Shown here one piece after another: positions 45,087 through 53,669 of a stretch of DNA of 64,000 nt. A model generated the notes under the pieces. It was not told the origin of the DNA and made no database searches. It saw nothing but the letters and a program-made list of their open reading frames with translations. The position numbers were made by a program, and so were the translations under genes. This DNA is from Sporolactobacillus kofuensis (GTDB lineage Bacteria; Bacillota; Bacilli; Bacillales; Sporolactobacillaceae), in NCBI RefSeq assembly GCF_042660205.1, contig NZ_JBHSTQ010000006.1:62001-126000 (forward strand), read 5' to 3'. Positions within the stretch are counted from its first letter, which is position 1, and each line of letters opens with the position of its first letter.

Positions 45087-45134
45087 ATCCAGCTGTACAA
45101 AATCATTATTCATACTGTCCAGAAACCCTTGTGC
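45087..45134 (+). repeat. 48-bp copy of an internal levR segment
   Basis: The segment from ATCCAGCTGTACAAAATCAT to CCAGAAACCCTTGTGC is identical to 50352-50399 inside levR except for one base (T for A). Flanking sequence on both sides is unrelated. It is non-coding here. It lies just past the PTS operon terminator, in the same orientation as the antisense strand of levR. Confidence 0.9.
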
Positions 45135-45244
45135 AGCGGGCCAAGTTAAATTAGATTGCAAAAAGGATGTATTCACACTGCTACCCTACCCCTACCTCAT
45201 CTCGTCTTTACCGATGGGCAACTCAATCCTCATCATGACGCAAA

Positions 45245-45272
45245 AAGCGAAGGGCACCTCATCCCTTCGCTT
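45245..45272 (-). terminator. Terminator of the PTS operon
   Basis: The stem AAGCGAAGGG / CCCTTCGCTT has a T-run on the minus strand. Confidence 0.88.
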
Positions 45273-45317
45273 CATCTTTCATTTATTCAGTTTTGCGGCA
45301 TCATTCTCGGATATGAA

Positions 45318-45695
45318 TTAGAGATATTTTGCGGCATAGGCCAGGAGTTCATGAATTTCTCCTTTAGCAGTTTTGGTGAGCACCTTATTATCATTCAACA
45401 TTTGTTCGCCACGCGCTTTAATAAAGCGCAGATAATCTTTGTTTCTCGTCCTGGCATACCCTTTTTTTGCATGATGCATATCACGAAAATCACCAGCAGC
45501 CTGTTTCGCCAGCAAATAGCGACCGATCAGTAAGGCAATAGCGAGGGACAAAGCGACTACTGTTCCCCAACCATTAGTAATGGTATATAACAGGATACCG
45601 ATGACCATCAGTCCTGTCACCAATTTTGCCGAACTGTATACATAACCTTCAGGTTTATTCTTTGGTTCAAAAAATGCTCTCAAGCTGTTTAACAT
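45318..45695 (-). CDS. Unrecognised small membrane protein in the PTS operon
   Basis: 125 residues that I do not recognise. Two adjacent hydrophobic helices (LVTGLMVIGILLYTI and VVALSLAIALLIGRYLLA, about residues 26-65) are followed by a basic region (MHHAKKGYARTRNKDYLRF) and a C-terminal amphipathic part. The start is ATG 45695 behind GGAGGGG. It lies 76 bp after the EIID gene and before the operon terminator. It is not the DUF956/ManO protein often found here. It could be a membrane accessory or regulator of the PTS; this is guesswork from position. Confidence 0.7.
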   Translation of the reverse strand: MLNSLRAFFEPKNKPEGYVYSSAKLVTGLMVIGILLYTITNGWGTVVALSLAIALLIGRYLLAKQAAGDFRDMHHAKKGYARTRNKDYLRFIKARGEQMLNDNKVLTKTAKGEIHELLAYAAKYL

Positions 45696-45771
45696 AAAAA
45701 CCCCTCCTAGCCGTTCTCCAAAAAGTCTCATTCATCATCAAATGATGCGCCTACTTCTGTTATTCCTTAAA

Positions 45772-46608
45772 TTATAGTCCGAAAATGCCGGCCCAGTAAC
45801 CGAGAATACCAATGGCAAACATGCCAAAGATGATGTAGATTGCATTGACTTTACGTTTCAGAAGCCACATGCACGCAAACGTCATCAGCAAGGCAACGAG
45901 TCCTGGAAGAAGCGAATCCAAAATGTTCTGCAGAGATGTATTCACAACGTGACCTGCCTGTTTGTAAGAAACAAGCACAAGCGGCATCTTAATACTGGTC
46001 CATTTCGATACAAGCGAACCCATGACGAACAAGCCAAGTACGGAAGCCATTTGTGTCAACTTTTTCAGGCGATTGCCTGCAACGTCTTGAACAATATCCG
46101 TACCTTGACGGTAACCCACCTGGAACCCATACCATCTCGTCAGAAAACGGATGATGTTAATACCAAAGAAGAAGAGTAGCGGTCCAAGAATGCTTCCACT
46201 CAATGCCAGTGATGCACCAAGCGCTGCAAGAATCGGGCGTGCAGTTCCCCAATAGATTGGGTCGCCAATACCTGCCAATGGTCCCATCAAACCGATTTTT
46301 ACGTTCGTGATTGCGGCTTCATCGATGTCTCCGCCTTCTGCTTTCTTTTGTTCCATCGCAGCAGTTACACCAAAGATTGCTGATGCCGGCCATGGCGTTG
46401 TGTTGAAGAATTCAAGATGACGCTTCAGTGCAGCAGCCTGATCTTCTTTTTTATGGTAGAAACGTTTGATCGCTGGTATCATGGTCACGCAGAATCCAAT
46501 CGCTTGCATACGTTCAAAGTTGAACGAACCAAGCATGAACGTGCTTCGGAAATAGGTACTTAGGATATCTCTTTTCGTTAACGGCTCTACTTTTCTCAAT
46601 TCTGTCAT
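45772..46608 (-). CDS. PTS mannose/fructose/sorbose family EIID
   Basis: 278 residues. Family motifs are TKRDILSTYFRSTFMLGSFNFERMQAIGF, FFNTTPWPASAIFG and the glycine-rich GLMGPLAGIGDPIYWGT. The C-terminal end holds one or two membrane helices. Together with EIIC it forms the membrane channel of the mannose-class permease. The start is ATG 46608, 9 nt after AAGGAGG. The neighbouring EIIC gene ends 14 bp upstream. Confidence 0.95.
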   Translation of the reverse strand: MTELRKVEPLTKRDILSTYFRSTFMLGSFNFERMQAIGFCVTMIPAIKRFYHKKEDQAAALKRHLEFFNTTPWPASAIFGVTAAMEQKKAEGGDIDEAAITNVKIGLMGPLAGIGDPIYWGTARPILAALGASLALSGSILGPLLFFFGINIIRFLTRWYGFQVGYRQGTDIVQDVAGNRLKKLTQMASVLGLFVMGSLVSKWTSIKMPLVLVSYKQAGHVVNTSLQNILDSLLPGLVALLMTFACMWLLKRKVNAIYIIFGMFAIGILGYWAGIFGL

Positions 46609-46622
46609 GTTCTTCACCCTCC

Positions 46623-47423
46623 TTATCCTAATACATCATCGTCGTCAGTTCCGACATTCGTCGCTGCAGCAGGCGCTTTAATCGAATCATGGAAATCTGG
46701 ATTCAGCTGGACATAAACGACTGCTGCACAGGCAGCAAGAATACCTAAGCCTACAAGGTTAATCCCTGTCATAAACGTTGCAAGCGTAAAGCCAATGAAG
46801 AAGAACGGCATCAGAGAACGCGCTTTCATCATATTAATAACCATTGCATACCCAACGACAACGATGAATCCGCCGGAGACTTGAAGTCCGTGTGTGATGA
46901 CCGGTGGAATCGAATCGAGCCATTGATTGACTACACTTGTTCCAGCGATTGCCGCAACAGCGCCTGTTGGGATGGCAACACGAAGCCCTTGCAAGAGCAG
47001 CGCGCCAAAGTGGCACCACTCAATCCCTCGGAAGTTGGCCTCCGCTGCATAGCGATCCGCTTGATGCTGGAAGAATACGGCAATAGTTCGAACGAAGATC
47101 GTTAATACTTGACCAGCCGCTGCGAGCGGAACGGCAATGGCAATACCTTCACCAATGGATTGATGACCGACAATAACGATGATTGCAGAAATTGTTGAAG
47201 CAAGTGCAGCGTCAGGGGCCATTGCAGCACCAACGTTCATCCAGCCTAACGCAATTAATTCAAGACTACCACCGAGAATAATACCAGTATGCAAATCTCC
47301 TAAAACAAGGCCGATCAGTGTACATGCAACAATCGGACGGTGAAACTGACGTTCATCCATTACACTCGCCATACCGCAGATGAGCGCTACGAGAATAACT
47401 AAAACAAACTGCATCGTATTCAT
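46623..47423 (-). CDS. PTS mannose/fructose/sorbose family EIIC
   Basis: A 266-residue integral membrane subunit with about 8 hydrophobic segments. GLVLGDLHTGIILGGSLELIALGWMNVGAAMAPDAALAS is the family signature. It forms the sugar-translocating channel with EIID. The C-terminus is acidic (NVGTDDDDVLG). Whether the sugar is mannose, glucose or fructose cannot be decided from sequence; LevR control favours fructose or mannose. Confidence 0.95.
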   Translation of the reverse strand: MNTMQFVLVILVALICGMASVMDERQFHRPIVACTLIGLVLGDLHTGIILGGSLELIALGWMNVGAAMAPDAALASTISAIIVIVGHQSIGEGIAIAVPLAAAGQVLTIFVRTIAVFFQHQADRYAAEANFRGIEWCHFGALLLQGLRVAIPTGAVAAIAGTSVVNQWLDSIPPVITHGLQVSGGFIVVVGYAMVINMMKARSLMPFFFIGFTLATFMTGINLVGLGILAACAAVVYVQLNPDFHDSIKAPAAATNVGTDDDDVLG

Positions 47424-47450
47424 GCTGAAAACCCTCCCTTTATTCTGTTG

Positions 47451-47942
47451 TTATAAAAGATTTTTGCTTTTCAACCGATTCATAAAGTCGGATGCTGTGG
47501 TGTTTGGCAATTGCTGCAAAATAAGCTTTACACCCCGTTTATCCAACTCCTTAAATGCTTCAACATCTTCCGGGCTGACGGAAACCGCCTCGGAGATTAA
47601 TGTCATGCCTTCCTTAAAAGTGATTCCGCCAACATTAACCTGGGTAACTTCTACGCCGGCATCCATCAAGCGGAGCACATCCTTTGGTGTTTCGACAACC
47701 AGCAACACTTCCAGATTGTCATAGGACGGATTTTTGTAGCAGCGTGCTGTCTTGTCGATCGTCATGACGTAGGACTTTGTTCGTCCCGGAGCCACCTGTA
47801 AAAGTAATGTCTTTCTCAAATCATCTTTGGCAGCGCTGTCATTCGCAGCAATAATCGTACCTGCACCAACGTGATTCACCCAGTTGTTTGCCACCTGTCC
47901 ATGGATGAGTCGTGAATCAATACGTAACCATTTAATTTTCAT
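47451..47942 (-). CDS. PTS mannose/fructose/sorbose family EIIB
   Basis: A 163-residue cytoplasmic phosphocarrier. The active His14 is in RIDSRLIHGQVANNWV; VNVGGITFKEGMTLI follows in the C-terminal half. Its length equals that of B. subtilis LevE (163 aa), and it is separate from EIIA, unlike the fused ManX of Listeria or E. coli. It overlaps the EIIA stop by 4 bp (ATGA), so the two are translationally coupled. Confidence 0.95.
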   Translation of the reverse strand: MKIKWLRIDSRLIHGQVANNWVNHVGAGTIIAANDSAAKDDLRKTLLLQVAPGRTKSYVMTIDKTARCYKNPSYDNLEVLLVVETPKDVLRLMDAGVEVTQVNVGGITFKEGMTLISEAVSVSPEDVEAFKELDKRGVKLILQQLPNTTASDFMNRLKSKNLL

Positions 47943-48388
47943 CCTAATTCATCTCCCTCGTCTTCTTCAGCACTATTCGCAAGCTTTTGATGTGTAAAAA
48001 TTTCTTTAAATGACTTGATTCCATCTGCTCCCGCAAGCTTTGCGGTTGCAACCAGCTCTTCTAATGATCCACCGGCAAGCCGCTTCCCCAGCACTTCCAC
48101 AAGCATGGGAAGATTGACGCCGGTGACAATATCCATCGTTTCTTTGCGGGCAACAAAGCGGCTCGCGGCATTATAAGGGCTTCCACCAAACAAATCGACA
48201 AGGAATAGGATTTGGTCATCCTCAAAGCCTTCGCTTACCGTTTGATATTTGTCCAGCAAATTCTCAATTCCTTCACCAGGTTTAAATGTGACCTGAGCAA
48301 CATTCTCCATATTTCCGAAAATCATCTTAGCTGTTCCAATTAAAGCTTCAGATAAATTTCCGTGCGTAGCGATAACAATTGCGACCAC
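47939..48388 (-). CDS. PTS mannose/fructose/sorbose family EIIA
   Basis: A 149-residue cytoplasmic phosphocarrier. The phosphorylated His is in VIATHGNLSEALIG, with VDLFGGSPYNAA and GVNLPMLVEVL typical of the fold. It is first gene of the operon EIIA-EIIB-EIIC-EIID-small protein. Transcription starts from a sigma-54 promoter at 48424-48441. It takes phosphate from HPr and probably also controls LevR activity, as in the lev systems. Confidence 0.95.
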   Translation of the reverse strand: MVAIVIATHGNLSEALIGTAKMIFGNMENVAQVTFKPGEGIENLLDKYQTVSEGFEDDQILFLVDLFGGSPYNAASRFVARKETMDIVTGVNLPMLVEVLGKRLAGGSLEELVATAKLAGADGIKSFKEIFTHQKLANSAEEDEGDELG

Positions 48389-48423
48389 TTTTTACCCTCC
48401 TTTCTCTCTGTACACTTTTATAT

Positions 48424-48441
48424 AAGCAATTCCCGTGCCAA
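48424..48441 (-). promoter_or_regulatory. Sigma-54 promoter of the PTS operon
   Basis: On the minus strand, TTGGCACGGGAATTGCTT matches the -24/-12 consensus TGGCAC-N5-TTGC at every conserved base. It lies about 36 bp upstream of the EIIA gene. LevR, a sigma-54 activator, is encoded just upstream. Confidence 0.93.
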
Positions 48442-48460
48442 TTTTGTGTGTTAAAAAAAA

Positions 48461-48481
48461 AAGAGCCCCCAAAAGGCTCTT
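48461..48481 (-). terminator. Terminator of levR, between activator sites and promoter
   Basis: The stem AAGAGCC / GGCTCTT is followed on the minus strand by ten T. It separates levR from the sigma-54 promoter only 20 bp further on. Confidence 0.88.
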
Positions 48482-48519
48482 AAACAGATGTTTGAATGAA
48501 CTGATTTTTAAAACCAACA

Positions 48520-48628
48520 CACTAATTGGTAAAGATGAAACACTATTTCTTTTTATAATTCACTAATGTCTGAAACGTTTCCAAACAAAACACTAATTTG
48601 ATAATATACTAGGAAACAACACACTAAA
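48520..48628. promoter_or_regulatory. Five phased CACTAAT elements, putative LevR upstream activating sequence
   Basis: CACTAAT-like heptamers (two with ACACACTAA context) start at 48520, 48541, 48561, 48591 and 48622. Spacings of 21, 20, 30 and 31 bp place all on one face of the helix. They lie 80-190 bp upstream of the sigma-54 promoter, the usual distance for an enhancer, and reach into the levR stop codon. Confidence 0.65.
48568..48586. promoter_or_regulatory. Imperfect cre-like site (CcpA)
   Basis: CTGAAACGTTTCCAA contains one full cre half (CGTTTCCAA) and one shifted by a base. Its place among the activating elements would suit catabolite repression of the PTS operon. Confidence 0.45.
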
Positions 48629-51437
48629 TTTGGGCTACTTGAGACTGAAGTATATTTTTTCCCAAATCATCAATCAGCATATCAATAAAATAATAAAACT
48701 CACCATCGCTCATTTGTACATTCAATTTAAAATTGAATACTTGGCGTGTCGGCTCAAGCTGGCGGAACAGCTGCTTCTTCTCCTCGCTAAGCTCCCCTTC
48801 GTATTTTAACGGTGTATGCACGACTTCACGTTCAAGCGCAAAAGCAAGATGCATGATGATTCGGATCTGCGTTGCATTTTTGAAGTGGAGATTTAGTGCT
48901 TTTTGCACGGCACCATTAAATTCAAGAATAGCAGCCACTGCCCGTTTCGGATTCAGATACATCAGCATATCCTGCAGACTATCTTCGCAGACACCTTTGA
49001 CAATAATGTGCGATGGATTATCTTTGATCGGCAGCGCTTTGTTCTGCAAAATGGATTGGAGAATTTCTTGCCCTTCACCGCCGACAAATTGAGAAAGAGT
49101 GATATACGGCACGCCCTCAAGCTTCGGATTTTTCGCACCGATACTGGCTACAATTTCATATTTCTCCTGCATTTTTTGTGCAGTATCGTACAGATCCTCA
49201 ATTGAGATCGGCAGCACGGTAATTTCTTCATCCGTCACATTGCGAAGATACATGCTGACGATATTTTTAATTCGCTTGGCAATCCCGCTTCCGGTTGTAC
49301 AGATGGTGAGAATTGCTTTTTCACGCTGACCACTCGACTGCTGATGCTCCATACCAACAGTACGGCGCAGTTTGTAAAGCGAATCGACGAGCCCTTTTAA
49401 GTCCATATGAAGATAGTTCGCATTCTTGACGGCATCCAGAACCATCGGTGTGGACACCATATCAATCGCTTTGACGCGAACTTTTGCACCTCGAGCTATT
49501 TTTTCTTCAAAATAATAGAGGGATCCCATATCCACCATCATCAGTACCCCTGCACCTTGATCAACCATTTTGACCGCCTGTACGATATTATCGAAAATGT
49601 CGCTGAAATTTAAACTGAGCGGCATATCTACGGCCTCGATCGGATAGTCGCCCATCAATTCCTTAACAACACTGACCATCGAGCTCGCCGTATGCGGGCC
49701 GTGCGCTGCTACCACAATGCCGACGTTTTTCTGCTGCGAGAGTTCCACAAATGAACTGAGCAGAAAGGCAATATACACAATTTCAACTTCAGGAAGAGCC
49801 ACTTTCACTTGATCTTCGATGAGCTGCGCTATTTTTCCTGCTGCTTCATAGTCTTTCTGTGCATACGTGAACATCGTTTGTTTCATATCAGGCGAACACT
49901 CCAGCTTGCGTTGCGGATGTTCCAAAAATGATGAGAGATGAACGGTCAGCAGCGATACAAATTGCCGGCTTAAGTGTTCGCCAAGCACTTGAGAACAAAT
50001 TGTTTCGAAGTGCTTTGATAGGTCCATAATCCGCCGGTCCACAGCAGTGTTCTGCATATTCTTAGCTGTTTTTCGATAAAATTTTCTGAGCTGCTCCTTG
50101 ATGTCCTCAGTAATTAGTTTGTGAATATCATGTGCAGACAGTCCCTCTTGAGTGAGCGAATCGTATTTTCCAGAAATCTTTTTATAAAGATCAAACGGCG
50201 GTTCATACTGATCGATATCCGTCAGCAATGGATCCTTGCTTCCTGTAACAACAAGGAACAGCGGCAGTTCTTTGTTTAACTGCTGATTCGTTTTCGGCTG
50301 ATGCGAAATACGATGCAGTCCTTCCTGCATTTCTGAAGGCAGCATTTTCGCATCCAGCTGAACAAAATCATTATTCATACTGTCCAGAAACCCTTGTGCG
50401 CAGATCAGCTGCACATTGGATTTCAGCTGACCGATATTACCGAAGGTCACACTACCGATTAGTGCTTTGATCACATCTGCACTGACATGGAACCTATGAT
50501 GCGTCCGGTGAGCTTCGCGTGAGAGCAGGAATTTAGTCAGCTCAATTTGCTCGCTGACACTCCGGCTCTGGAAATTTGGTATATTGATCATCACCGGAAC
50601 GCGGCGCAGGAACGTCTGCAGCAGTGCCGATTCCGGATCAGCCGTTGTTGCACCGATGATCAAAACATGCGCCTCTCGTTTGTTTCCCGTCTCGCCAAGC
50701 TTACTGTAGCGGCCGGTATCCATGAAATAGAACAGCATTTCCTGACCTTCCGGCGGCAGACGGTGGATTTCATCGAGAAACAAAATTCCTCCGTCCGCTT
50801 TGGCCACCAGCCCGTCTTGATCGCGCGCGGCACCGGTAAATGCACCTTTGATGTAGCCGAACAGCTGACCAATCAGAAGCTGCGGGTTGTTGTAGTAATC
50901 AGCACAGTTAAAATCAATAAACGGCGCCTTTTCAACAATCCGCTTTATTGAGATCGCATAATTATGCATCATATGCGCAAACAGCGTTTTCCCTGATCCG
51001 GTCGGTCCGAGTATCAAAGTATGTAGTCCTCTCGGTGGGTAGACAATCGCTGATTTAGCCTGTTTCACACTTTTCTTCAGACTTTTATCTGCTCCAATCA
51101 AATGAGAAAATGGATCCTCATTTTTATCATGAACACGCTCTTGATTCAGCAATTCATTCAATGAAGATGCTTTGATTTCAAAGTCATGAACGACATCTCC
51201 GAATTGCGAACGAATAAGATCAGCAGGCACATACAGTACGGGGCGTGTGACAAACTTGATCACTCGTTTCTCACGAACAAGGGCATTCAGCTCTGAGCTG
51301 ACATTGCTGCGCATGATAGCCAAGGCTTCCGCAAGATCAGAAGCCGTTACACCAGAATTCATTAGCAGTGTCTTCTTATCGAAATGTGCGCATTGTCTAG
51401 ATAGTTCATCGTAAATCTTCTCACGTCGCCGTCCCAT
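48624..51437 (-). CDS. levR: LevR/ManR-type sigma-54 activator with PTS regulatory domains
   Basis: 937 residues; B. subtilis LevR has 935. Order of domains: N-terminal winged helix; AAA+ domain with Walker A GPTGSGKT (144-151), sigma-54 contact motif GAFTGA (198-203) and Walker B GGILFLDE (216-223); then PRD1, an EIIA-Man-like domain (GIVVAAHGPHTASS, about 570), an EIIB-like part and a C-terminal PRD2 (IMHLAFALERE). PTS phosphorylation of the PRDs would set its activity. The start is ATG 51437 behind AGAGGTGG. Internal bases 50352-50399 are duplicated at 45087. Confidence 0.95.
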   Translation of the reverse strand: MGRRREKIYDELSRQCAHFDKKTLLMNSGVTASDLAEALAIMRSNVSSELNALVREKRVIKFVTRPVLYVPADLIRSQFGDVVHDFEIKASSLNELLNQERVHDKNEDPFSHLIGADKSLKKSVKQAKSAIVYPPRGLHTLILGPTGSGKTLFAHMMHNYAISIKRIVEKAPFIDFNCADYYNNPQLLIGQLFGYIKGAFTGAARDQDGLVAKADGGILFLDEIHRLPPEGQEMLFYFMDTGRYSKLGETGNKREAHVLIIGATTADPESALLQTFLRRVPVMINIPNFQSRSVSEQIELTKFLLSREAHRTHHRFHVSADVIKALIGSVTFGNIGQLKSNVQLICAQGFLDSMNNDFVQLDAKMLPSEMQEGLHRISHQPKTNQQLNKELPLFLVVTGSKDPLLTDIDQYEPPFDLYKKISGKYDSLTQEGLSAHDIHKLITEDIKEQLRKFYRKTAKNMQNTAVDRRIMDLSKHFETICSQVLGEHLSRQFVSLLTVHLSSFLEHPQRKLECSPDMKQTMFTYAQKDYEAAGKIAQLIEDQVKVALPEVEIVYIAFLLSSFVELSQQKNVGIVVAAHGPHTASSMVSVVKELMGDYPIEAVDMPLSLNFSDIFDNIVQAVKMVDQGAGVLMMVDMGSLYYFEEKIARGAKVRVKAIDMVSTPMVLDAVKNANYLHMDLKGLVDSLYKLRRTVGMEHQQSSGQREKAILTICTTGSGIAKRIKNIVSMYLRNVTDEEITVLPISIEDLYDTAQKMQEKYEIVASIGAKNPKLEGVPYITLSQFVGGEGQEILQSILQNKALPIKDNPSHIIVKGVCEDSLQDMLMYLNPKRAVAAILEFNGAVQKALNLHFKNATQIRIIMHLAFALEREVVHTPLKYEGELSEEKKQLFRQLEPTRQVFNFKLNVQMSDGEFYYFIDMLIDDLGKNILQSQVAQI

Positions 51438-51599
51438 ATTCGTCCACCTCTTCTGAATCAATTCTTCATAAAGTATCGTTTATCCTCTATTATACAATGA
51501 AAGCGGTTACTAAAGGCGATTTGAACTACTTTATCACGAAATGATCTAGAATTGGGCAAAAGAATAAGAAAAGTGCTAAATTGGGTGCCAGATTTGATC

Positions 51600-52150
51600 G
51601 GTTCGGGTCGAGCAATGCCGCATTCGGTTCGGGTTCGGTCCAATTCGGTTCGGTTAAGCCGCAATTCGGTTCGGGTATGCCGTGATTCGGCTCGGATTCG
51701 TCACGATTCGGTTCGGTTATGACGTGATTCGGCTCGGATTCGGTCCAATTCGGCTCGGTTATGCCGCAATTCGGTTCGGATCCCCGGATTCGGTTCGTGT
51801 ATGCCGCAATTCGGTTCGGATAAGCCTCGATTCGGTTCGGGTAAGCCGCAATTCGGTTCGGTTATGCCGTGATTCGGCTCGGTTATGCCGCAATTCGGTT
51901 CGGTTATGCCGTGATTCGGTTCGGATCGCCGGATTCGGTTCGGTTATGCCGTGATTCGGTTCGGATTCGCCACGATTCGGTTCGGATTCGCCACGATTCG
52001 GTTCGGTTATGCCGAGATTCGGTTCGGGTCGCCACGATTCGGTTCGGGTAAGCCACGATTCGGTTCGGATATACCGAAATTCGGTTCGGATATACCGAAA
52101 TTCGGTTCGGATTCGGCCCGATTCGGCTCGGATATGCCACAATTCGGTTC
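51600..52150. repeat. Tandem array of 21-bp monomers (ATTCGGTTCGG type), about 26 copies
   Basis: Monomers begin ATTCGGTTCGG or ATTCGGCTCGG and end in variable 10-mers such as TTATGCCGTG, ATTCGCCACG or ATATACCGAA. Almost all are 21 bp. Two 19-bp monomers (51769 and 51914) are 145 bp apart, i.e. 124+21. It lies between the 5' end of levR and the 3' end of the NERD gene. ORFs of up to 130 codons in it are repeat translation; there are no CRISPR-like unique spacers. Confidence 0.95.
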
Positions 52151-52193
52151 GATTTGGCTCCGTCCCCGTCGGTTTCAGCTCGGGTCGTGTGGA

Positions 52194-53204
52194 TCACTGT
52201 TTTCTCCACAGTTGGTAGTTCTGGTGAAAGTACTGGTGATTCGGCATAAGATAATGCAATCCAATGCCACAGCCCGAGCCTCCAATTTCAAGTCCCATTT
52301 GTTTTCGAATTCTTGCGACTACATGTCTGCTTGGAACTTTTAAAAAATTACGGCATTGACTATTGGTCATTGTTTTTCCGAATAAGAGAAAATAATCCAG
52401 CATCATTTGATTTGCCGCAGCAGGATCTGCATGGCCGCATCGATTGCATTTCCATGATCGAGCGATACGCTTCATCGTGAAACAGCGGCAACGAGAGCAC
52501 TGCACACCATACAGAAGATCGGCTGCTGAGATTGAGTACTGTGCAAGCACATCCGTTTCCGGCTCTGTATGATCGGATAGCAACAGCTTTTCAAGTTTGT
52601 ACAGCTGCGTTGCATCAAGCAGTTGCTGGGTGTAGGATTGGGCATTTTTAATGATTTTCGCTACCAACTGTTCTGCGTGACAGACCATGCGGCCAATCTC
52701 ATTGTCTTTTGATGATGCTTTGATGAGTGTCTCAGTATTGGCTATTGAAATGAGGCACTGGATGGGGGGACAGACCAAATGACGGAATGAGAGCCATGCC
52801 GCGAGTCGGTCTTTATGCCGGGTCGCTTGAACAAGCGGATTGGGGAAACCTTCTTGATGCTCACCTTTCAATCTAATGAACTGATTAAAAACCGAATCAA
52901 AATAAATCGTGCCAAAGTAATTTTTTGATTCCACAATATAAAGAGCAAATGGGCTGATGATCAGTGCATCAATCTCAAAAGGAGTTTGAATGTGCGCGCT
53001 TAAACGAAGATTATACAGACAATGGAATTGCTGAGGAAGTGCATCGAGGTAATAGCTGAGTTTTTGTTCGCCACGCCAACCAGCCTGGCGTTTAATGAAA
53101 TCGGATTCGACAATTGAAAACTTGGGATGCTCTTCGGGCAAATGTCTCAGCAGTGCGGAAACGGTCAGAAGACGCATGGGTATGAATTGTTGATTCACAT
53201 TCAA
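52194..53204 (-). CDS. NERD-domain protein with zinc ribbon
   Basis: 336 residues. The nuclease-related NERD domain occupies about 40-160: GWRGEQKLSYYLDAL, then FEIDALIISPFALYIVESKNYFGTIYFD, where ID and ESK are the nuclease-like residues. A CxxC...CxxC zinc ribbon (CSRCRCFTMKRIARSWKCNRCG) lies at about 235-256, followed by a helical C-terminus. NERD proteins are common in Bacilli and their function is unclear, possibly DNA processing. The TTG start has GGGAAGG 7 nt upstream. Confidence 0.85.
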   Translation of the reverse strand: MNVNQQFIPMRLLTVSALLRHLPEEHPKFSIVESDFIKRQAGWRGEQKLSYYLDALPQQFHCLYNLRLSAHIQTPFEIDALIISPFALYIVESKNYFGTIYFDSVFNQFIRLKGEHQEGFPNPLVQATRHKDRLAAWLSFRHLVCPPIQCLISIANTETLIKASSKDNEIGRMVCHAEQLVAKIIKNAQSYTQQLLDATQLYKLEKLLLSDHTEPETDVLAQYSISAADLLYGVQCSRCRCFTMKRIARSWKCNRCGHADPAAANQMMLDYFLLFGKTMTNSQCRNFLKVPSRHVVARIRKQMGLEIGGSGCGIGLHYLMPNHQYFHQNYQLWRKQ

Positions 53205-53354
53205 TAGGCAGCCTTCCCTTCTTTATTAGTCGTTCAATAGTTCGCTGCGAGATTCGACAATTCCTGCAAGACACTTTCTGTAAAAAGAGCCTATCCTAAC
53301 AGCGCAGCCAGCATATCTGCACGATCGCCGCTCGCATCATAAGAACAGCCACCT

Positions 53355-53669
53355 TCATAAAAAATAACGTACCAACAAGCCCACCACAACGCCGGCCACA
53401 ACCGATGGCAAGAATTTTTTAAACAATAGAATTGCAAGCGCTCCGGCAAGACAGGCAGCGAGCACCGGCAATGACAAAACAAGATGACCGCCTGAAGGTA
53501 TGAAAATTTGTTTGACAATCAGCGCGACGATAATCGCTGTAGGAACGTAATTAAAATAAAGACGAACGGCCGGATTTAATTCCCGTCCGGCCATGACGGT
53601 TAGCCCCAGCACTCGTGAAACATAGGTGGCAACTGCAAGCACGCCAATTAAAATCCATTGATTAACCAT
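53355..53669 (-). CDS. azlD: Branched-chain amino-acid exporter small subunit AzlD
   Basis: A 104-residue protein with four hydrophobic helices (GVLAVATYVSRVLGL, YVPTAIIVALIVKQIF). It forms an export complex with AzlC for leucine, isoleucine or valine analogues. The ATG at 53669 lies 5 nt after GGAGGAG and overlaps the end of azlC by 8 bp. No azlB-type regulator is next to it. Confidence 0.92.
   Translation of the reverse strand: MVNQWILIGVLAVATYVSRVLGLTVMAGRELNPAVRLYFNYVPTAIIVALIVKQIFIPSGGHLVLSLPVLAACLAGALAILLFKKFLPSVVAGVVVGLLVRYFL

Noticed and set aside
45318..45695. ManO/DUF956 protein
   Set aside because: DUF956 proteins lack the two central membrane helices and do not resemble this sequence.
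51600..52150. CRISPR array
   Set aside because: Monomers are contiguous at 21 bp, with no unique spacers of 30 bp or more and no cas gene in the window.
51682..52343. Open frames on both strands with SVRLCRDSVR or NRTESRHNRTE repeats
   Set aside because: They come from the 21-bp array (21 is a multiple of three, so every monomer adds the same seven residues). They are not genes.
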